Shown in pieces: positions 1 through 8,359 of a stretch of DNA of 16,701 nt. The position numbers and the translations under genes are program-made. The notes beneath the pieces were generated by a model, which searched no databases, was not told the origin of the DNA, and saw only the letters and a program-made list of their open reading frames with translations. Numbering within the stretch: position 1 is the first letter of the stretch; each line of letters starts with the position of its first letter. Origin of the DNA: Lachnospiraceae bacterium UBA3850 (GTDB lineage Bacteria; Bacillota; Clostridia; Lachnospirales; Lachnospiraceae); contig DGHK01000014.1 of the NCBI GenBank assembly GCA_002392655.1, forward strand, positions 4,138 to 20,838, in the 5' to 3' direction.

Positions 1-37
1 TTGGCGAATAGTTTTTCCGACGATTTTCAATCAAATA

Positions 38-298
38 ATGCCGAGAATAATTATGAGATATATTAGAGTTAAAGAACTTAGAGAAGACACAGACTTAAAT
101 CAAACTGAATTTGCTAAGATTCTTGGAATGTCACAAACCGGTTATTCAAAATATGAAACCGGAGAAAATGACATTCCAACTCCTATTCTACTCAGATTAG
201 CTGATTATTATAATACGTCTATTGATTATATTCTAGGGAGTACTGATGAATCCAAACCTTATCCTCCATCTAAAAGATTTAAGCAATCATCAAAATAA
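38..298 (+). CDS. XRE/Cro-CI family HTH transcriptional regulator (SinR-like, single domain)
   Basis: This is a small DNA-binding protein. A complete helix-turn-helix lies at about residues 8-67 of the 86-residue reading. The pattern of NQTEFAKILGMSQTGYSKYE, followed by a Pro-rich turn and LADYYNTSIDYILG, is the classic Cro/CI signature. After the domain there is only a short basic tail with no dimerisation or ligand domain. The start is uncertain. ATG 53 (MRYIRVKEL) places the first helix in the usual position and has a weak GAG upstream, while ATG 38 has no visible ribosome binding site. The frame is also open back to the window edge, so the gene may begin outside. No partner gene is visible next to it on the + strand, and the following region carries the xpt remnant on the other strand. 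The target is unknown. Confidence 0.85.
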   Translation: MPRIIMRYIRVKELREDTDLNQTEFAKILGMSQTGYSKYETGENDIPTPILLRLADYYNTSIDYILGSTDESKPYPPSKRFKQSSK

Positions 299-357
299 CT
301 GATGGAAAGCTTTCCTTGTTAGTATTCTTAATTACTTATAATTATCAGAAGACAAAT

Positions 358-688
358 TTACCTAAACACTATCTCTCCGCTTTCGCTCATGCTTTCAATT
401 ATTGCAAGTGATGTTAAGCTATAACCCTTTGCACGTATCTCGGTGCCTCCACTTTGGAAGCCTTTTTCGATACATACGCCTATTCCGGCTACCTTCGCAC
501 CGGCGTACTTACATATCTTCAGAAGTCCTTTTACTGCACTTCCTGTTGCCAGAAAATCATCAACGATAAGTACTGTGTCTTCCGCTGACAGCGATATCTA
601 TCTGATGATTCAGAAAACTATCAACCTTTAGAATATTTCCGGGATAAACCTTCCCGTCTTTCCTGATACGATCCTCTAAAAATATCAT
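358..688 (-). pseudogene. xpt: Xanthine phosphoribosyltransferase remnant (internal deletion plus frame change)
   Basis: Xpt converts xanthine and PRPP to XMP in purine salvage. Reading from ATG 688, with AGGGAGG just upstream, the first 31 codons give a normal Xpt N-terminus ending in [12 protein letters not shown]. The frame then changes by one base. The sequence resumes at [18 protein letters not shown], the PRPP-binding loop normally found around residues 120-135, and continues to a normal-looking C-terminus ending in EIVFR and TAA at 358. About 85-90 residues of the usual roughly 190 are missing between the two halves, including the central core. The remnant starts 17 bases after the stop of the folate cyclo-ligase gene, so the two were one operon. 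The coding match on both sides of the junction is clear, and the gene cannot encode a working enzyme. Confidence 0.85.
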
Positions 689-705
689 TTTTGCCTCCCT
701 AAATG

Positions 706-1293
706 TCACATTGCAATTACCTTATCAACGCTTTTATCAAACTCATTTACTGGAATATCGTCAAGCAGCTGAAAGCTATATCCCACTCCAATACTGGTGA
801 CTCCCTTTATATCCGATAGATATATGTCATAATACCCACCACCGTATCCAAGTCTGTGACCTGAGCTGTCGTATGCCACGCCCGGTACTATTATTAGTGT
901 TTTTTTGTCTGGGTACTCTTCATCAGAAGCCTGCATAACCTCTTTAGGTATCACAGCTTTCTTGAAACAACGTTCCTCTTCGGTATTCTTCGGTTCCTTA
1001 ATCCCAAAGCTTCCTGAAACGAATTCTCCATCATAGAGATAAAACTCCATCCGGCGATTCCCATAAGTCTTTGGAATATATACATACTTCCCATCAGCCA
1101 GTGCCTGTTCTATAACTCTATCCAGCTTTACTTCGTTTCGTATACTCATATATGCTAGTATAGTAGATGCATTCCTGTACTCTTCGGATTCCAGGATACT
1201 ATTACATATCCGCAGAGACAAATCATTTACTTCCTCAGAGGACATTTTTATTCTTTTTTCAATTATCTCTTTTCTAATTGACCTTTTATCCAT
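706..1293 (-). CDS. 5-formyltetrahydrofolate cyclo-ligase (MTHFS family)
   Basis: This enzyme converts 5-formyl-THF and ATP to 5,10-methenyl-THF, returning stored folate to one-carbon metabolism in the cytoplasm. The 195-residue reading from ATG 1293 begins [14 protein letters not shown], the usual basic N-terminal helix. It carries FGIKEP (about 96-101) and the ATP/folate-binding glycine motif [13 protein letters not shown] (147-159). The length fits the family. The C-terminus stops at [10 protein letters not shown], without the few extra residues often seen. The frame is open 14 codons further upstream, but that extension (MGEPVSWTYRR) does not look like family sequence, so I prefer 1293. 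The xpt remnant follows 17 bases downstream, linking the gene to nucleotide and one-carbon metabolism. Confidence 0.9.
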   Translation of the reverse strand: MDKRSIRKEIIEKRIKMSSEEVNDLSLRICNSILESEEYRNASTILAYMSIRNEVKLDRVIEQALADGKYVYIPKTYGNRRMEFYLYDGEFVSGSFGIKEPKNTEEERCFKKAVIPKEVMQASDEEYPDKKTLIIVPGVAYDSSGHRLGYGGGYYDIYLSDIKGVTSIGVGYSFQLLDDIPVNEFDKSVDKVIAM

Positions 1294-1390
1294 CCTGCCA
1301 TTTCGCCTATAAGTCCAACTCACAGGCTCTCCCAATTAACAATATGATACAAACAAAGCATATCTCGTGCGCCGAAACGCTATTTCCCAT

Positions 1391-1430
1391 GAATAAAACA
1401 GCAGGCCCCTCTTTTCAGAAAAGCCTGCCA
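1391..1430 (-). terminator. Rho-independent terminator of the repeat-rich membrane protein gene
   Basis: On the - strand, GCAGGC (1428-1423) pairs with GCCTGC (1406-1401). The loop itself contains a CTTTTC/GAAAAG minor stem, and the structure is followed by TGTTTTATT. It begins 8 bases after the stop codon at 1436. The loop is long, so efficiency is uncertain. Confidence 0.65.
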
Positions 1431-1435
1431 TATGT

Positions 1436-3040
<1,605 letters not shown>

Positions 3041-3108
3041 AATAATCTCCTTTTTTCTTAATAACACATTATGTAAACTAAATTTACAGTATTTACCATC
3101 CTAAAACC

Positions 3109-3124
3109 CCTTTGATTATAAAGG
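3109..3124 (-). terminator. Possible weak terminator downstream of rmlD
   Basis: On the - strand, CCTTT-ATAATC-AAAGG forms a five-base-pair stem followed by GGTTTTAGG, 22 bases after the rmlD stop. The stem is short and A/U-rich and the T run is only four bases, so this may be chance. Confidence 0.3.
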
Positions 3125-3146
3125 ATATTAAAAATAGTTGCAATAT

Positions 3147-4061
3147 TTATTCATTTAACAGCTTCAGATATCTGGTGAGCGCATCCTGCCAGGTCGGAAG
3201 CGGTTTGAAGCCTGCCTCCACAAGCTTGGACTTATCAAGTCGCGAGTTAAATGGTCTGGCTGCCTTTGAGATTCCATATTCTGCAGTAGTTACAGGTACA
3301 ACCTCTGTCGTGTAGCCTGCCTGCTTATATATCTCCACTGTAAAGTCATACCAGGATATATATCCGCCCTCATTAGTTGCATGATAATAGCCGTACTTCT
3401 CAGTCTCGCTCATGTCCACAAGAAGTCTGGCCAGGTCATAGGTATAGGTTGGAGTTCCGATCTGGTCACTTACAACCGTCACCTTGTCGTGAGTTTTTCC
3501 AACGTTCAGCATGGTTTTGATAAAGTTCTTTCCATTAGTTCCGAAAACCCATGCGATACGAACTATAAAGTATTTTTCAAGAGTCTCAGAAACTGCCAGC
3601 TCACCCTCGAGCTTAGTCTGTCCATATACACAGAGAGGTGCATAATCCTTGCAGTCAGGCTCCCACGGTTTCTCACCCTGTCCGTTAAATACATAGTCAG
3701 TGGAAATATATATCATCTTACAGCCTAATTCCTTACAAACATCAGCGATATTACGGGTACCATCTACATTTATGGCTCTTACCTTCGGCTGATTCTCTTC
3801 ATCTTCTGCTGCATCAACGGCAGTCCATGCTGCGCAGTGAACAACCACATCAGGATTTACATCCTGAATGGTTTTCAGAACTGCAGCTCTGTCAGTAATA
3901 TCAAGTGAGATATATGGCATCGTAGTAACTGCTGTTCCATCTGCCACGCCGCTATACTCAGGCTGGATATCACTACCAACACCCTCATATCCACGAGATG
4001 CAAGCTCATTCATCACATCATGGCCTAACTGGCCACAAACACCTGTAACAAAATATTTCAT
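3147..4061 (-). CDS. rmlD: dTDP-4-dehydrorhamnose reductase (RmlD/RfbD family, extended SDR)
   Basis: RmlD reduces dTDP-4-dehydro-L-rhamnose with NAD(P)H, the last step of dTDP-rhamnose synthesis for cell-surface polysaccharide. The 304-residue protein shows the nucleotide-binding TGVCGQLG (6-13), HCAAWTAVDAAE (75-86) and STDYVF (120-125, with the catalytic Thr/Asp). It also has the SDR YxxxK pair at Tyr146/Lys150 (YGQTK) and the late motif RPFNSRLDKSKL (269-280). The length is normal. The start at 4061 is preceded by an AGAGAGGG-like ribosome binding site. The rest of the rml pathway is not in the window, so the exact sugar substrate rests on family resemblance. The gene lies downstream of purB on the same strand, separated by a hairpin-rich spacer. 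Confidence 0.88.
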   Translation of the reverse strand: MKYFVTGVCGQLGHDVMNELASRGYEGVGSDIQPEYSGVADGTAVTTMPYISLDITDRAAVLKTIQDVNPDVVVHCAAWTAVDAAEDEENQPKVRAINVDGTRNIADVCKELGCKMIYISTDYVFNGQGEKPWEPDCKDYAPLCVYGQTKLEGELAVSETLEKYFIVRIAWVFGTNGKNFIKTMLNVGKTHDKVTVVSDQIGTPTYTYDLARLLVDMSETEKYGYYHATNEGGYISWYDFTVEIYKQAGYTTEVVPVTTAEYGISKAARPFNSRLDKSKLVEAGFKPLPTWQDALTRYLKLLNE

Positions 4062-4142
4062 AGACTTTTACCCTCTCTTTTATACTATAAATATATAAAA
4101 ATCATTAAATAGTCCTTAAATAATCCTTATCTCATTCATGCA

Positions 4143-4200
4143 ATTGCTGAACCCGTTGCTTCGCAACTCCTGTTCAGCAATGATGAGGCTTAGCATCATT
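4143..4200 (-). repeat. Double palindromic intergenic element, probably acting as terminator downstream of purB
   Basis: A perfect 10-bp inverted repeat (ATTGCTGAAC at 4143-4152, GTTCAGCAAT at 4172-4181) encloses a second perfect stem, GTTGC/GCAAC (4155-4159 and 4163-4167). Directly beside it is another stem, AATGATG/CATCATT (4179-4185 and 4194-4200), ending two bases from the purB stop codon. No long T run follows. The nested-stem layout is more like a dispersed palindromic repeat or RNA-processing element than a simple intrinsic terminator. Confidence 0.75.
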
Positions 4201-4202
4201 AA

Positions 4203-5657
4203 TCACACATTTATCTCGGCTGTAAGTCCAAGCACATCTGAATTTGCATCAAGGACAGGCTTAATAACCTCATTTATATACTCTTCTGTCTGCTGAGGTG
4301 CACGGCCCACATAAAGTGAAGGCTTCATAAGTGCTTTAAGCTCATCAAGAGTTCTGCCAAATGCAGGATCTGCAGCGATAAGCTCAAGAAGGTTATTTTC
4401 CTTACCTTCTTTCTTTACATTTGCTCCTGCTTCCATAGAATACTGTCTTATCTTCTCATGAAGGATCTGTCTGTCACCACCGGCCTTGGTAGCGTCCATC
4501 ATGATATTCTCTGTTGCCATAAATGGAATCTCTTCCATAAACTTCTTCTCGATTACCTTGTCATAAACCACAAGTCCGTCAACTACGTTGAGGCAGAGAT
4601 CAAGGATTCCGTCTACAGCAAGGAATGCCTCAGGAACTGAGATTCTCTTGTTTGCAGAATCATCGAGTGTTCTCTCAAACCACTGAGTACTGCTTACAAG
4701 TGCAGGATTCAGTGCATCACAGATAACGTAGTTTGCAAGTGATGCGATACGCTCGCTTCTCATAGGATTTCTCTTATATGCCATAGCAGATGAACCGATC
4801 TGATTCTTCTCGAATGGCTCTTCTATCTGCTTCAGATGCTGAAGCAGTCTGATATCATTTGAGAACTTGTGAGCTGACTGTGCGATTCCGGAAAGTACAT
4901 TTAACACACGGCTATCAACCTTACGTGAATAAGTCTGTCCGGATACAGGATATACATCATCGAAGCCCATCTTCTCAGCTATCATCTTGTCGAGTCTCTT
5001 AACCTTGTCATGGTCGCCGTTAAAGAGCTCGAGGAAGGAAGCCTGTGTTCCGGTTGTTCCCTTAGAACCAAGGAGCTTCTGCTGTGAGATCATGTACTCG
5101 ATATCCTGGAGATCCATAAAGAATTCATTCAGCCAGAGAGTTGCTCTCTTACCTACTGTTGTAGGCTGTGCAGGCTGAAAATGTGTGAATGCGATAGTAG
5201 GAAGATCCTTATACTCCATCGCAAACTTTGAAAGCTCATTTATAACATTAAGGAGCTTCTTACGAACAAGCTTGAGTCCCTCTGTCATAATGATGACATC
5301 AGTATTATCACCTACATAACAGCTGGTAGCACCGAGATGGATGATACCGGCAGCCTTTGGGCACTTAGCACCATAGGTATGAACGTGAGCCATAACATCA
5401 TGACGCACCTTCTTCTCCTCTTCCTTTGCCATCTCATAATCGATATCCTCAGCATTTGCCTTCAACTCATCAATCATCTCCTGATTGATACGTGGATTTC
5501 CATTCTCGTCCGGGAGCTCAAGCTCCATCTCTGCCTCAGCAAGTGCGATCCAAAGTTTTCTCCATGTCTTAAACTTCTTGTCAGGTGAGAAGATGTACTG
5601 CATCTCCTTACTTGCATATCTCTCTGAAAGTGGACTCATGTACTTGTCGTTACTCAT
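4203..5657 (-). CDS. purB: Adenylosuccinate lyase
   Basis: PurB catalyses two eliminations of fumarate: SAICAR to AICAR in de novo purine synthesis, and adenylosuccinate to AMP. The 484-residue protein carries the family landmarks. These are HDVMAHVH (86-93), TSCYVGDNTD (111-120), THFQPAQPTTVGKR (158-171, with the catalytic His159) and the flexible signature loop GSSAMAYKRNPMRSE (288-302, catalytic Ser). The loop has Ala where many homologues have Pro (MPYK to MAYK), as is common in the longer clostridial/human-type branch. The start at 5657 has GGAGAATGAT before it. The nearby xpt remnant and folate gene are also in purine and one-carbon metabolism but are not adjacent. Expression is probably from the promoter at 5729-5757. 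Confidence 0.95.
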   Translation of the reverse strand: MSNDKYMSPLSERYASKEMQYIFSPDKKFKTWRKLWIALAEAEMELELPDENGNPRINQEMIDELKANAEDIDYEMAKEEEKKVRHDVMAHVHTYGAKCPKAAGIIHLGATSCYVGDNTDVIIMTEGLKLVRKKLLNVINELSKFAMEYKDLPTIAFTHFQPAQPTTVGKRATLWLNEFFMDLQDIEYMISQQKLLGSKGTTGTQASFLELFNGDHDKVKRLDKMIAEKMGFDDVYPVSGQTYSRKVDSRVLNVLSGIAQSAHKFSNDIRLLQHLKQIEEPFEKNQIGSSAMAYKRNPMRSERIASLANYVICDALNPALVSSTQWFERTLDDSANKRISVPEAFLAVDGILDLCLNVVDGLVVYDKVIEKKFMEEIPFMATENIMMDATKAGGDRQILHEKIRQYSMEAGANVKKEGKENNLLELIAADPAFGRTLDELKALMKPSLYVGRAPQQTEEYINEVIKPVLDANSDVLGLTAEINV

Positions 5658-5728
5658 ATCATTCTCCTCATTTCTATTTACTTTAGTACACCGAAAAACG
5701 GCATACTTATTTCTTTCTCAACTCATTA

Positions 5729-5757
5729 AGTTTAACACATAGAGAGACTTTTGTCAT
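5729..5757 (-). promoter_or_regulatory. Candidate sigma-A promoter of purB
   Basis: On the - strand, ATGACA (-35, 5757-5752) is followed by a 17-base spacer and TAAACT (-10, 5734-5729). The 5' leader to the purB start is about 65 bases. The -35 box matches five of six consensus bases and the -10 box four of six. Confidence 0.5.
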
Positions 5758-5777
5758 TTTGCACGTTTACCAAATTG

Positions 5778-5811
5778 TGTGACTAAACTGTGACAATGTT
5801 TGTGATATATT
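5778..5811 (+). promoter_or_regulatory. Candidate promoter and repeat operator of the small peptide gene
   Basis: An extended -10 element TG-A-TATATT lies at 5803-5811 with no good -35 box at the usual distance. In its place are TGTGAC at 5778, TGTGAC at 5789 and TGTGAT at 5801, direct repeats 11-12 bases apart, about one helical turn. The last overlaps the -10 region. This layout suggests activator-dependent transcription, but no activator gene is recognisable next to it. Confidence 0.45.
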
Positions 5812-5861
5812 TATCCCAACAAAAACGAACAGAAAAATACTACAGAAAGGAAGACAGAAAT

Positions 5862-6041
5862 ATGAGTAATACAGAACGAACAAAGACACTTAACTTAAGT
5901 GATATAGTGCAAGTAACCGGCGGCAGTTTTTTGCCACCTAAGAAAAAGCCACCTCATCCGATAAAGGAAGAGGACATCATCTGGCAGGTTATGGACAATA
6001 AAACAGGAGTTCTGATCAAATCAATTGATTCAGACTTTTAA
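5862..6041 (+). CDS. Small peptide with double-glycine-type leader (bacteriocin/RiPP-like precursor candidate)
   Basis: The 59-residue product starts at ATG 5862, eight bases after a GAAAGGAAG ribosome binding site. A longer reading from 5790 lacks such a site. Its first part, MSNTERTKTLNLSDIVQVTGG, has the pattern of a double-glycine leader: a short polar start, spaced Leu/Ile/Val and a terminal Gly-Gly. Such leaders are cut by C39 peptidase transporters or by RiPP proteases. The remaining 38 residues begin SFLPPKKKPPHP, then become acidic and hydrophobic and end in DSDF. There is no Cys, so lanthionine or disulfide chemistry is not expected. No transporter, protease or modification enzyme is encoded nearby. 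It could be an orphan exported peptide or signal, or an unrelated small protein. Confidence 0.65.
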   Translation: MSNTERTKTLNLSDIVQVTGGSFLPPKKKPPHPIKEEDIIWQVMDNKTGVLIKSIDSDF

Positions 6042-6060
6042 ATATAAATATTCCCTCCCT

Positions 6061-6099
6061 CCAAAAATCCCCGTCTTCAAACGAAGACGGGGGTTTTAT
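6061..6099. terminator. Strong bidirectional Rho-independent terminator
   Basis: A perfect ten-base-pair stem CCCCGTCTTC/GAAGACGGGG (6069-6078 and 6083-6092) with the loop AAAC is followed by GTTTTATTT on the + strand. On the - strand it is followed by ATTTTTGG. It sits 27 bases after the peptide gene stop and seven bases after the ATPase gene stop, so it serves both converging units. Confidence 0.92.
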
Positions 6100-7068
6100 T
6101 TATCGGAACTGCTTTCCAACTCTTTCCATCGCATCAAGGATTTTTTCTTTTTCCCTTTCATGGAGATAAACATCATTTAGCTTTGATTTTGTATATTTTA
6201 AATATGTACCCTCCGTTTCTTTTATAAGAAGCGATGTAAAGTATTGTTCCCAACTGAAATATTCTTTACTATCTACGTAATCCTCAGGATGTGCGATTAT
6301 TTCTTTTATTCTATTTCCATCAATTAAACCTGATTTAAGTATCAACCATTCAAATGATTCCGGAAGATATAAGGTTATATCTTTATCAATGTTAATCAGT
6401 TTGCTAATCCTGTCCATTTCAGAGCCAAATGCAGCACCATCGGCCACAACCAGCCTGGTGCCTGATTCTTCTACAATTGTCTTGTATATATTTGACTTTC
6501 CGGAAGCACTGATAACACTGACATTATCATCCTTTACTATGCCCTCGAAGAACTGAAACCCGGAGTTTGAATCCTCAACTATTATTTCATCCAGTTTATC
6601 TATCTTGGAAATATCGTTTTTACTGTATATCTTGTAGAATTCGTTATAAACTTTTTTTAATTCAGTATACTTGCCTGATTCATGAATCCCGTATATCTCA
6701 TCCACACTATATGGAAGATTTGGAAGTCCTTCTCGCGTAACAATGACGTAATAGTTATCAGTTTCCTTTATTGATGTCGCAAACTCATCCGTGGTAAGAA
6801 AATCATTATCTTCGTCAATAAAAACTATGCTTCCACTTATAGTCGGGAGAATAACACTCCAGTCTCTTCCGCCGAGTGTTCTGCAGGGAACTTTACTTTG
6901 AATCTCAACTCCACTCTTCTCCCTGGATTCATAATGCTCACGAATCAATTCAACAAGAGTAGTTTTTCCTGTCGCGCTATCACCCTTTAAAATTGTTATA
7001 TTCCGATTAATGGTAAATGTATAGATCAGCCTTGAGGTGCTGACCCTGACACTATAACTACCTATCAT
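6100..7068 (-). CDS. Compact P-loop ATPase, partner of DUF4869 protein; C-terminal half possibly TOPRIM-like
   Basis: The 322-residue protein starts at ATG 7068, with AGGAG upstream. A TTG eight codons earlier overlaps the preceding gene and is less likely. A clear Walker A, GDSATGKTT (29-37), follows a short beta-rich start, and a Walker-B-like strand IVFIDEDNDF (81-90) comes after. There is no ABC signature between them. The C-terminal half has FFEG (about 173-176), VISASGKSNI (185-194) and RLVVADGAAFGSEMD (205-219). The order Glu, Gly-Lys-Ser, then acidic strand resembles a TOPRIM fold as in OLD-family nucleases, but this is inference from short motifs. The gene follows the DUF4869 gene by 13 bases and ends at the bidirectional terminator. 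The function is unknown. Automatic pipelines may label such proteins as translation initiation factor 2 because of the P-loop, which I do not support. Confidence 0.8.
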   Translation of the reverse strand: MIGSYSVRVSTSRLIYTFTINRNITILKGDSATGKTTLVELIREHYESREKSGVEIQSKVPCRTLGGRDWSVILPTISGSIVFIDEDNDFLTTDEFATSIKETDNYYVIVTREGLPNLPYSVDEIYGIHESGKYTELKKVYNEFYKIYSKNDISKIDKLDEIIVEDSNSGFQFFEGIVKDDNVSVISASGKSNIYKTIVEESGTRLVVADGAAFGSEMDRISKLINIDKDITLYLPESFEWLILKSGLIDGNRIKEIIAHPEDYVDSKEYFSWEQYFTSLLIKETEGTYLKYTKSKLNDVYLHEREKEKILDAMERVGKQFR

Positions 7069-7081
7069 GAATTTATCTCTC

Positions 7082-7522
7082 CTATCTGACAAACAATCCC
7101 GCAGTCAAAATCATTTCCTTCATGTTATGAACTACTGTATCGGTATTTTTGATATAGATTTCAAACCCTCCATCACCAAAATCCATTATATGCCGGAGGT
7201 TGATGGTGACATCCTCTCTCTCTCCTATTTCCAAAAGCCACTTCGCACAGTTATCACCACAATTCGAAGCATTGAAAACCTTATCCGGCATCTTATATAT
7301 ACAGATAAGTGTCTTAACCCCACCTGACAATTCTCTCGGCGATATGCCGCCCAGTACCGGACTGTCAATCACTCTAGCACTTACGACATCCGATTTGTCC
7401 ACGTCCTTTATCATATCCTTCGAAAGAGCATCGATAATCCAGTCATCTTCATATACATTTTTAAAAAATGTGGAGGTATTCATGATCGTACTTTCATTAT
7501 CTCCAAATATCACACTTAACAT
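7082..7522 (-). CDS. DUF4869-type protein, partner of the P-loop ATPase
   Basis: The 146-residue protein starts at ATG 7522 (GAGG eight bases upstream). Its opening, MLSVIFGDNESTIMNTSTFFKNVYEDDWI, fits the DUF4869 family as I remember it. The frame stays open upstream to 7579, but that stretch runs into a hairpin terminator and is not coding. The centre has SPRELSGGVKTLICIYKMP (61-79), in which LSGGVK (65-70) looks like an ABC/SMC signature loop. SNCGDNC (86-92), a hydrophobic/acidic stretch and IKNTDTVVHNMKE near the end follow. The ATPase gene follows by 13 bases, so the two are surely co-transcribed. No function is established to my knowledge. Confidence 0.78.
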   Translation of the reverse strand: MLSVIFGDNESTIMNTSTFFKNVYEDDWIIDALSKDMIKDVDKSDVVSARVIDSPVLGGISPRELSGGVKTLICIYKMPDKVFNASNCGDNCAKWLLEIGEREDVTINLRHIMDFGDGGFEIYIKNTDTVVHNMKEMILTAGLFVR

Positions 7523-7556
7523 TTTGAAATCCTCACAAACAAATTTGGGCGAAGCC

Positions 7557-7605
7557 CTTAAATAAAAAACACTATCCATATTTTAGCATTAAAATATGGA
7601 TAGTG
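7557..7605 (-). terminator. Strong Rho-independent terminator just upstream of the DUF4869 gene
   Basis: A perfect 15-bp inverted repeat, CACTATCCATATTTT and its complement (7570-7584 and 7591-7605), has a six-base loop. On the - strand it is followed by TTTTTTATTT. It ends transcripts coming from the decayed gene at 7622-8094 and, beyond it, from the TIR operon. It lies only about 48 bases before the DUF4869 start codon. Confidence 0.88.
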
Positions 7606-7621
7606 CTATTAGTTTCTAAAT

Positions 7622-8094
7622 CTACAGTTTATCACCCCTACTATCTTTATAACACTCTGCTAGGTAATCTCTTGGCTGGTAATATAAATCCGAGTTAAAA
7701 ATAAGTATTTTTTCCGCAAGCCACGAAGAGAACACTTCTCCTATCACTTCTTTCCTTGATTCTTCCTCAGACACATCCTCAATAAGTCTCTCAAATACCT
7801 TTCCTATAACCCAATAACTTGGCACCTCATACTTTACATCAGAAACGTTGTCGTAATCTCCTGTTGGGATAGCATTTTTTCAATAAACTCATTTGCCACT
7901 TTTTCTATAGGCTCGCAGTGAAAAACATCTGCATGATTATATATCCTCTCTATATCTGATCCCAGATATGTAACCAGCTCTTTTCTTTTGTTCTTTGTAA
8001 CTCAACCAATGTACTCAATCAAGCTACATGTATAAAAAAGGGCATAATCTCTCATAAATTCTTTTCTCCCGTATATATCTTCAATGATTATATT
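7622..8094 (-). pseudogene. Decayed conserved hypothetical gene (one nonsense codon, one frameshift)
   Basis: The last 67 codons (7825-7622) form an open frame that begins mid-protein (VPSYWVIGKVFERLIEDV). Upstream, the same protein continues in another frame: EDIYGRKEFMRDYALF, then an in-frame TGA at 8004-8002 where CGA would fit, then KELVTYLGSDIERIYNHADV and VANEFIEK. The frame changes at a run of six A (- strand, 7880-7875). A seventh A would restore EKNAIPTGDYDNVSDVKYEV and join the parts. The restored product would be about 155 residues of an uncharacterised Lachnospiraceae-type protein. No start codon with a ribosome binding site remains at the 5' end. The gene is followed by the strong terminator at 7557-7605. 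Confidence 0.75.
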
Positions 8095-8166
8095 GCATCT
8101 CAAAGTCTAGTTGTCCATTCAGAAACCGTGGTTATTTTATCATTTAAACATATACGGTGCAAAGCA

Positions 8167-8325
8167 TTATAATTTCTGTTGTACAGTCGATTCCTTTTGT
8201 GTACTCTGAGAGATATCTGCATCAACAATGGAACGTATCGCATTCATTTCCAGTTGAACCTCCTCGTAAGCATCGATAAATGCTGGATCTTTCATCCTCT
8301 TATCCTTATACTCTTTCAACGTCAT
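8167..8325 (-). pseudogene. Truncated HigA-like antitoxin remnant, N-terminal part only (52 codons)
   Basis: From ATG 8325 with a strong AGGAGGGG ribosome binding site, 52 codons read MTLKEYKDKRMKDPAFIDAY and on to AFIDAYEEVQLEMNAIRSIV. This is the N-terminal arm that precedes the helix-turn-helix in HigA/XRE-type antitoxins, whose next segment is typically of the form TQKELSERTG. Here the sequence goes STQKESTVQQKL and stops at TAA, so the DNA-binding helices are missing. The following bases show no recognisable continuation. The gene begins 34 bases after the second TIR gene ends and may be its last transcribed partner. No toxin gene (HigB/RelE-like) is visible. It may be a dead remnant or a short protein reduced to the toxin-binding arm. 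Confidence 0.6.
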
Positions 8326-8359
8326 AAAAACGCCCCTCCTTTAAGTCATTCCGTCTTCT

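Noticed and set aside
304..315. Palindrome GGAAAGCTTTCC after the first XRE gene as a terminator
   Set aside because: It is fully self-complementary with almost no loop and is not followed by a T run.
443..631. Open + strand frame of 62 codons
   Set aside because: It is antisense to the clearly recognisable xpt remnant and has no family-like sequence.
5790..5861. N-terminal extension MTMFVIYLSQQKRTEKYY of the small peptide as a membrane or signal segment
   Set aside because: No ribosome binding site precedes 5790 and it overlaps the candidate -10 region, whereas ATG 5862 has GAAAGGAAG at good spacing.
7523..7579. N-terminal extension of the DUF4869 protein
   Set aside because: It runs through a terminator hairpin, and the family-like sequence starts at ATG 7522 with its own ribosome binding site.
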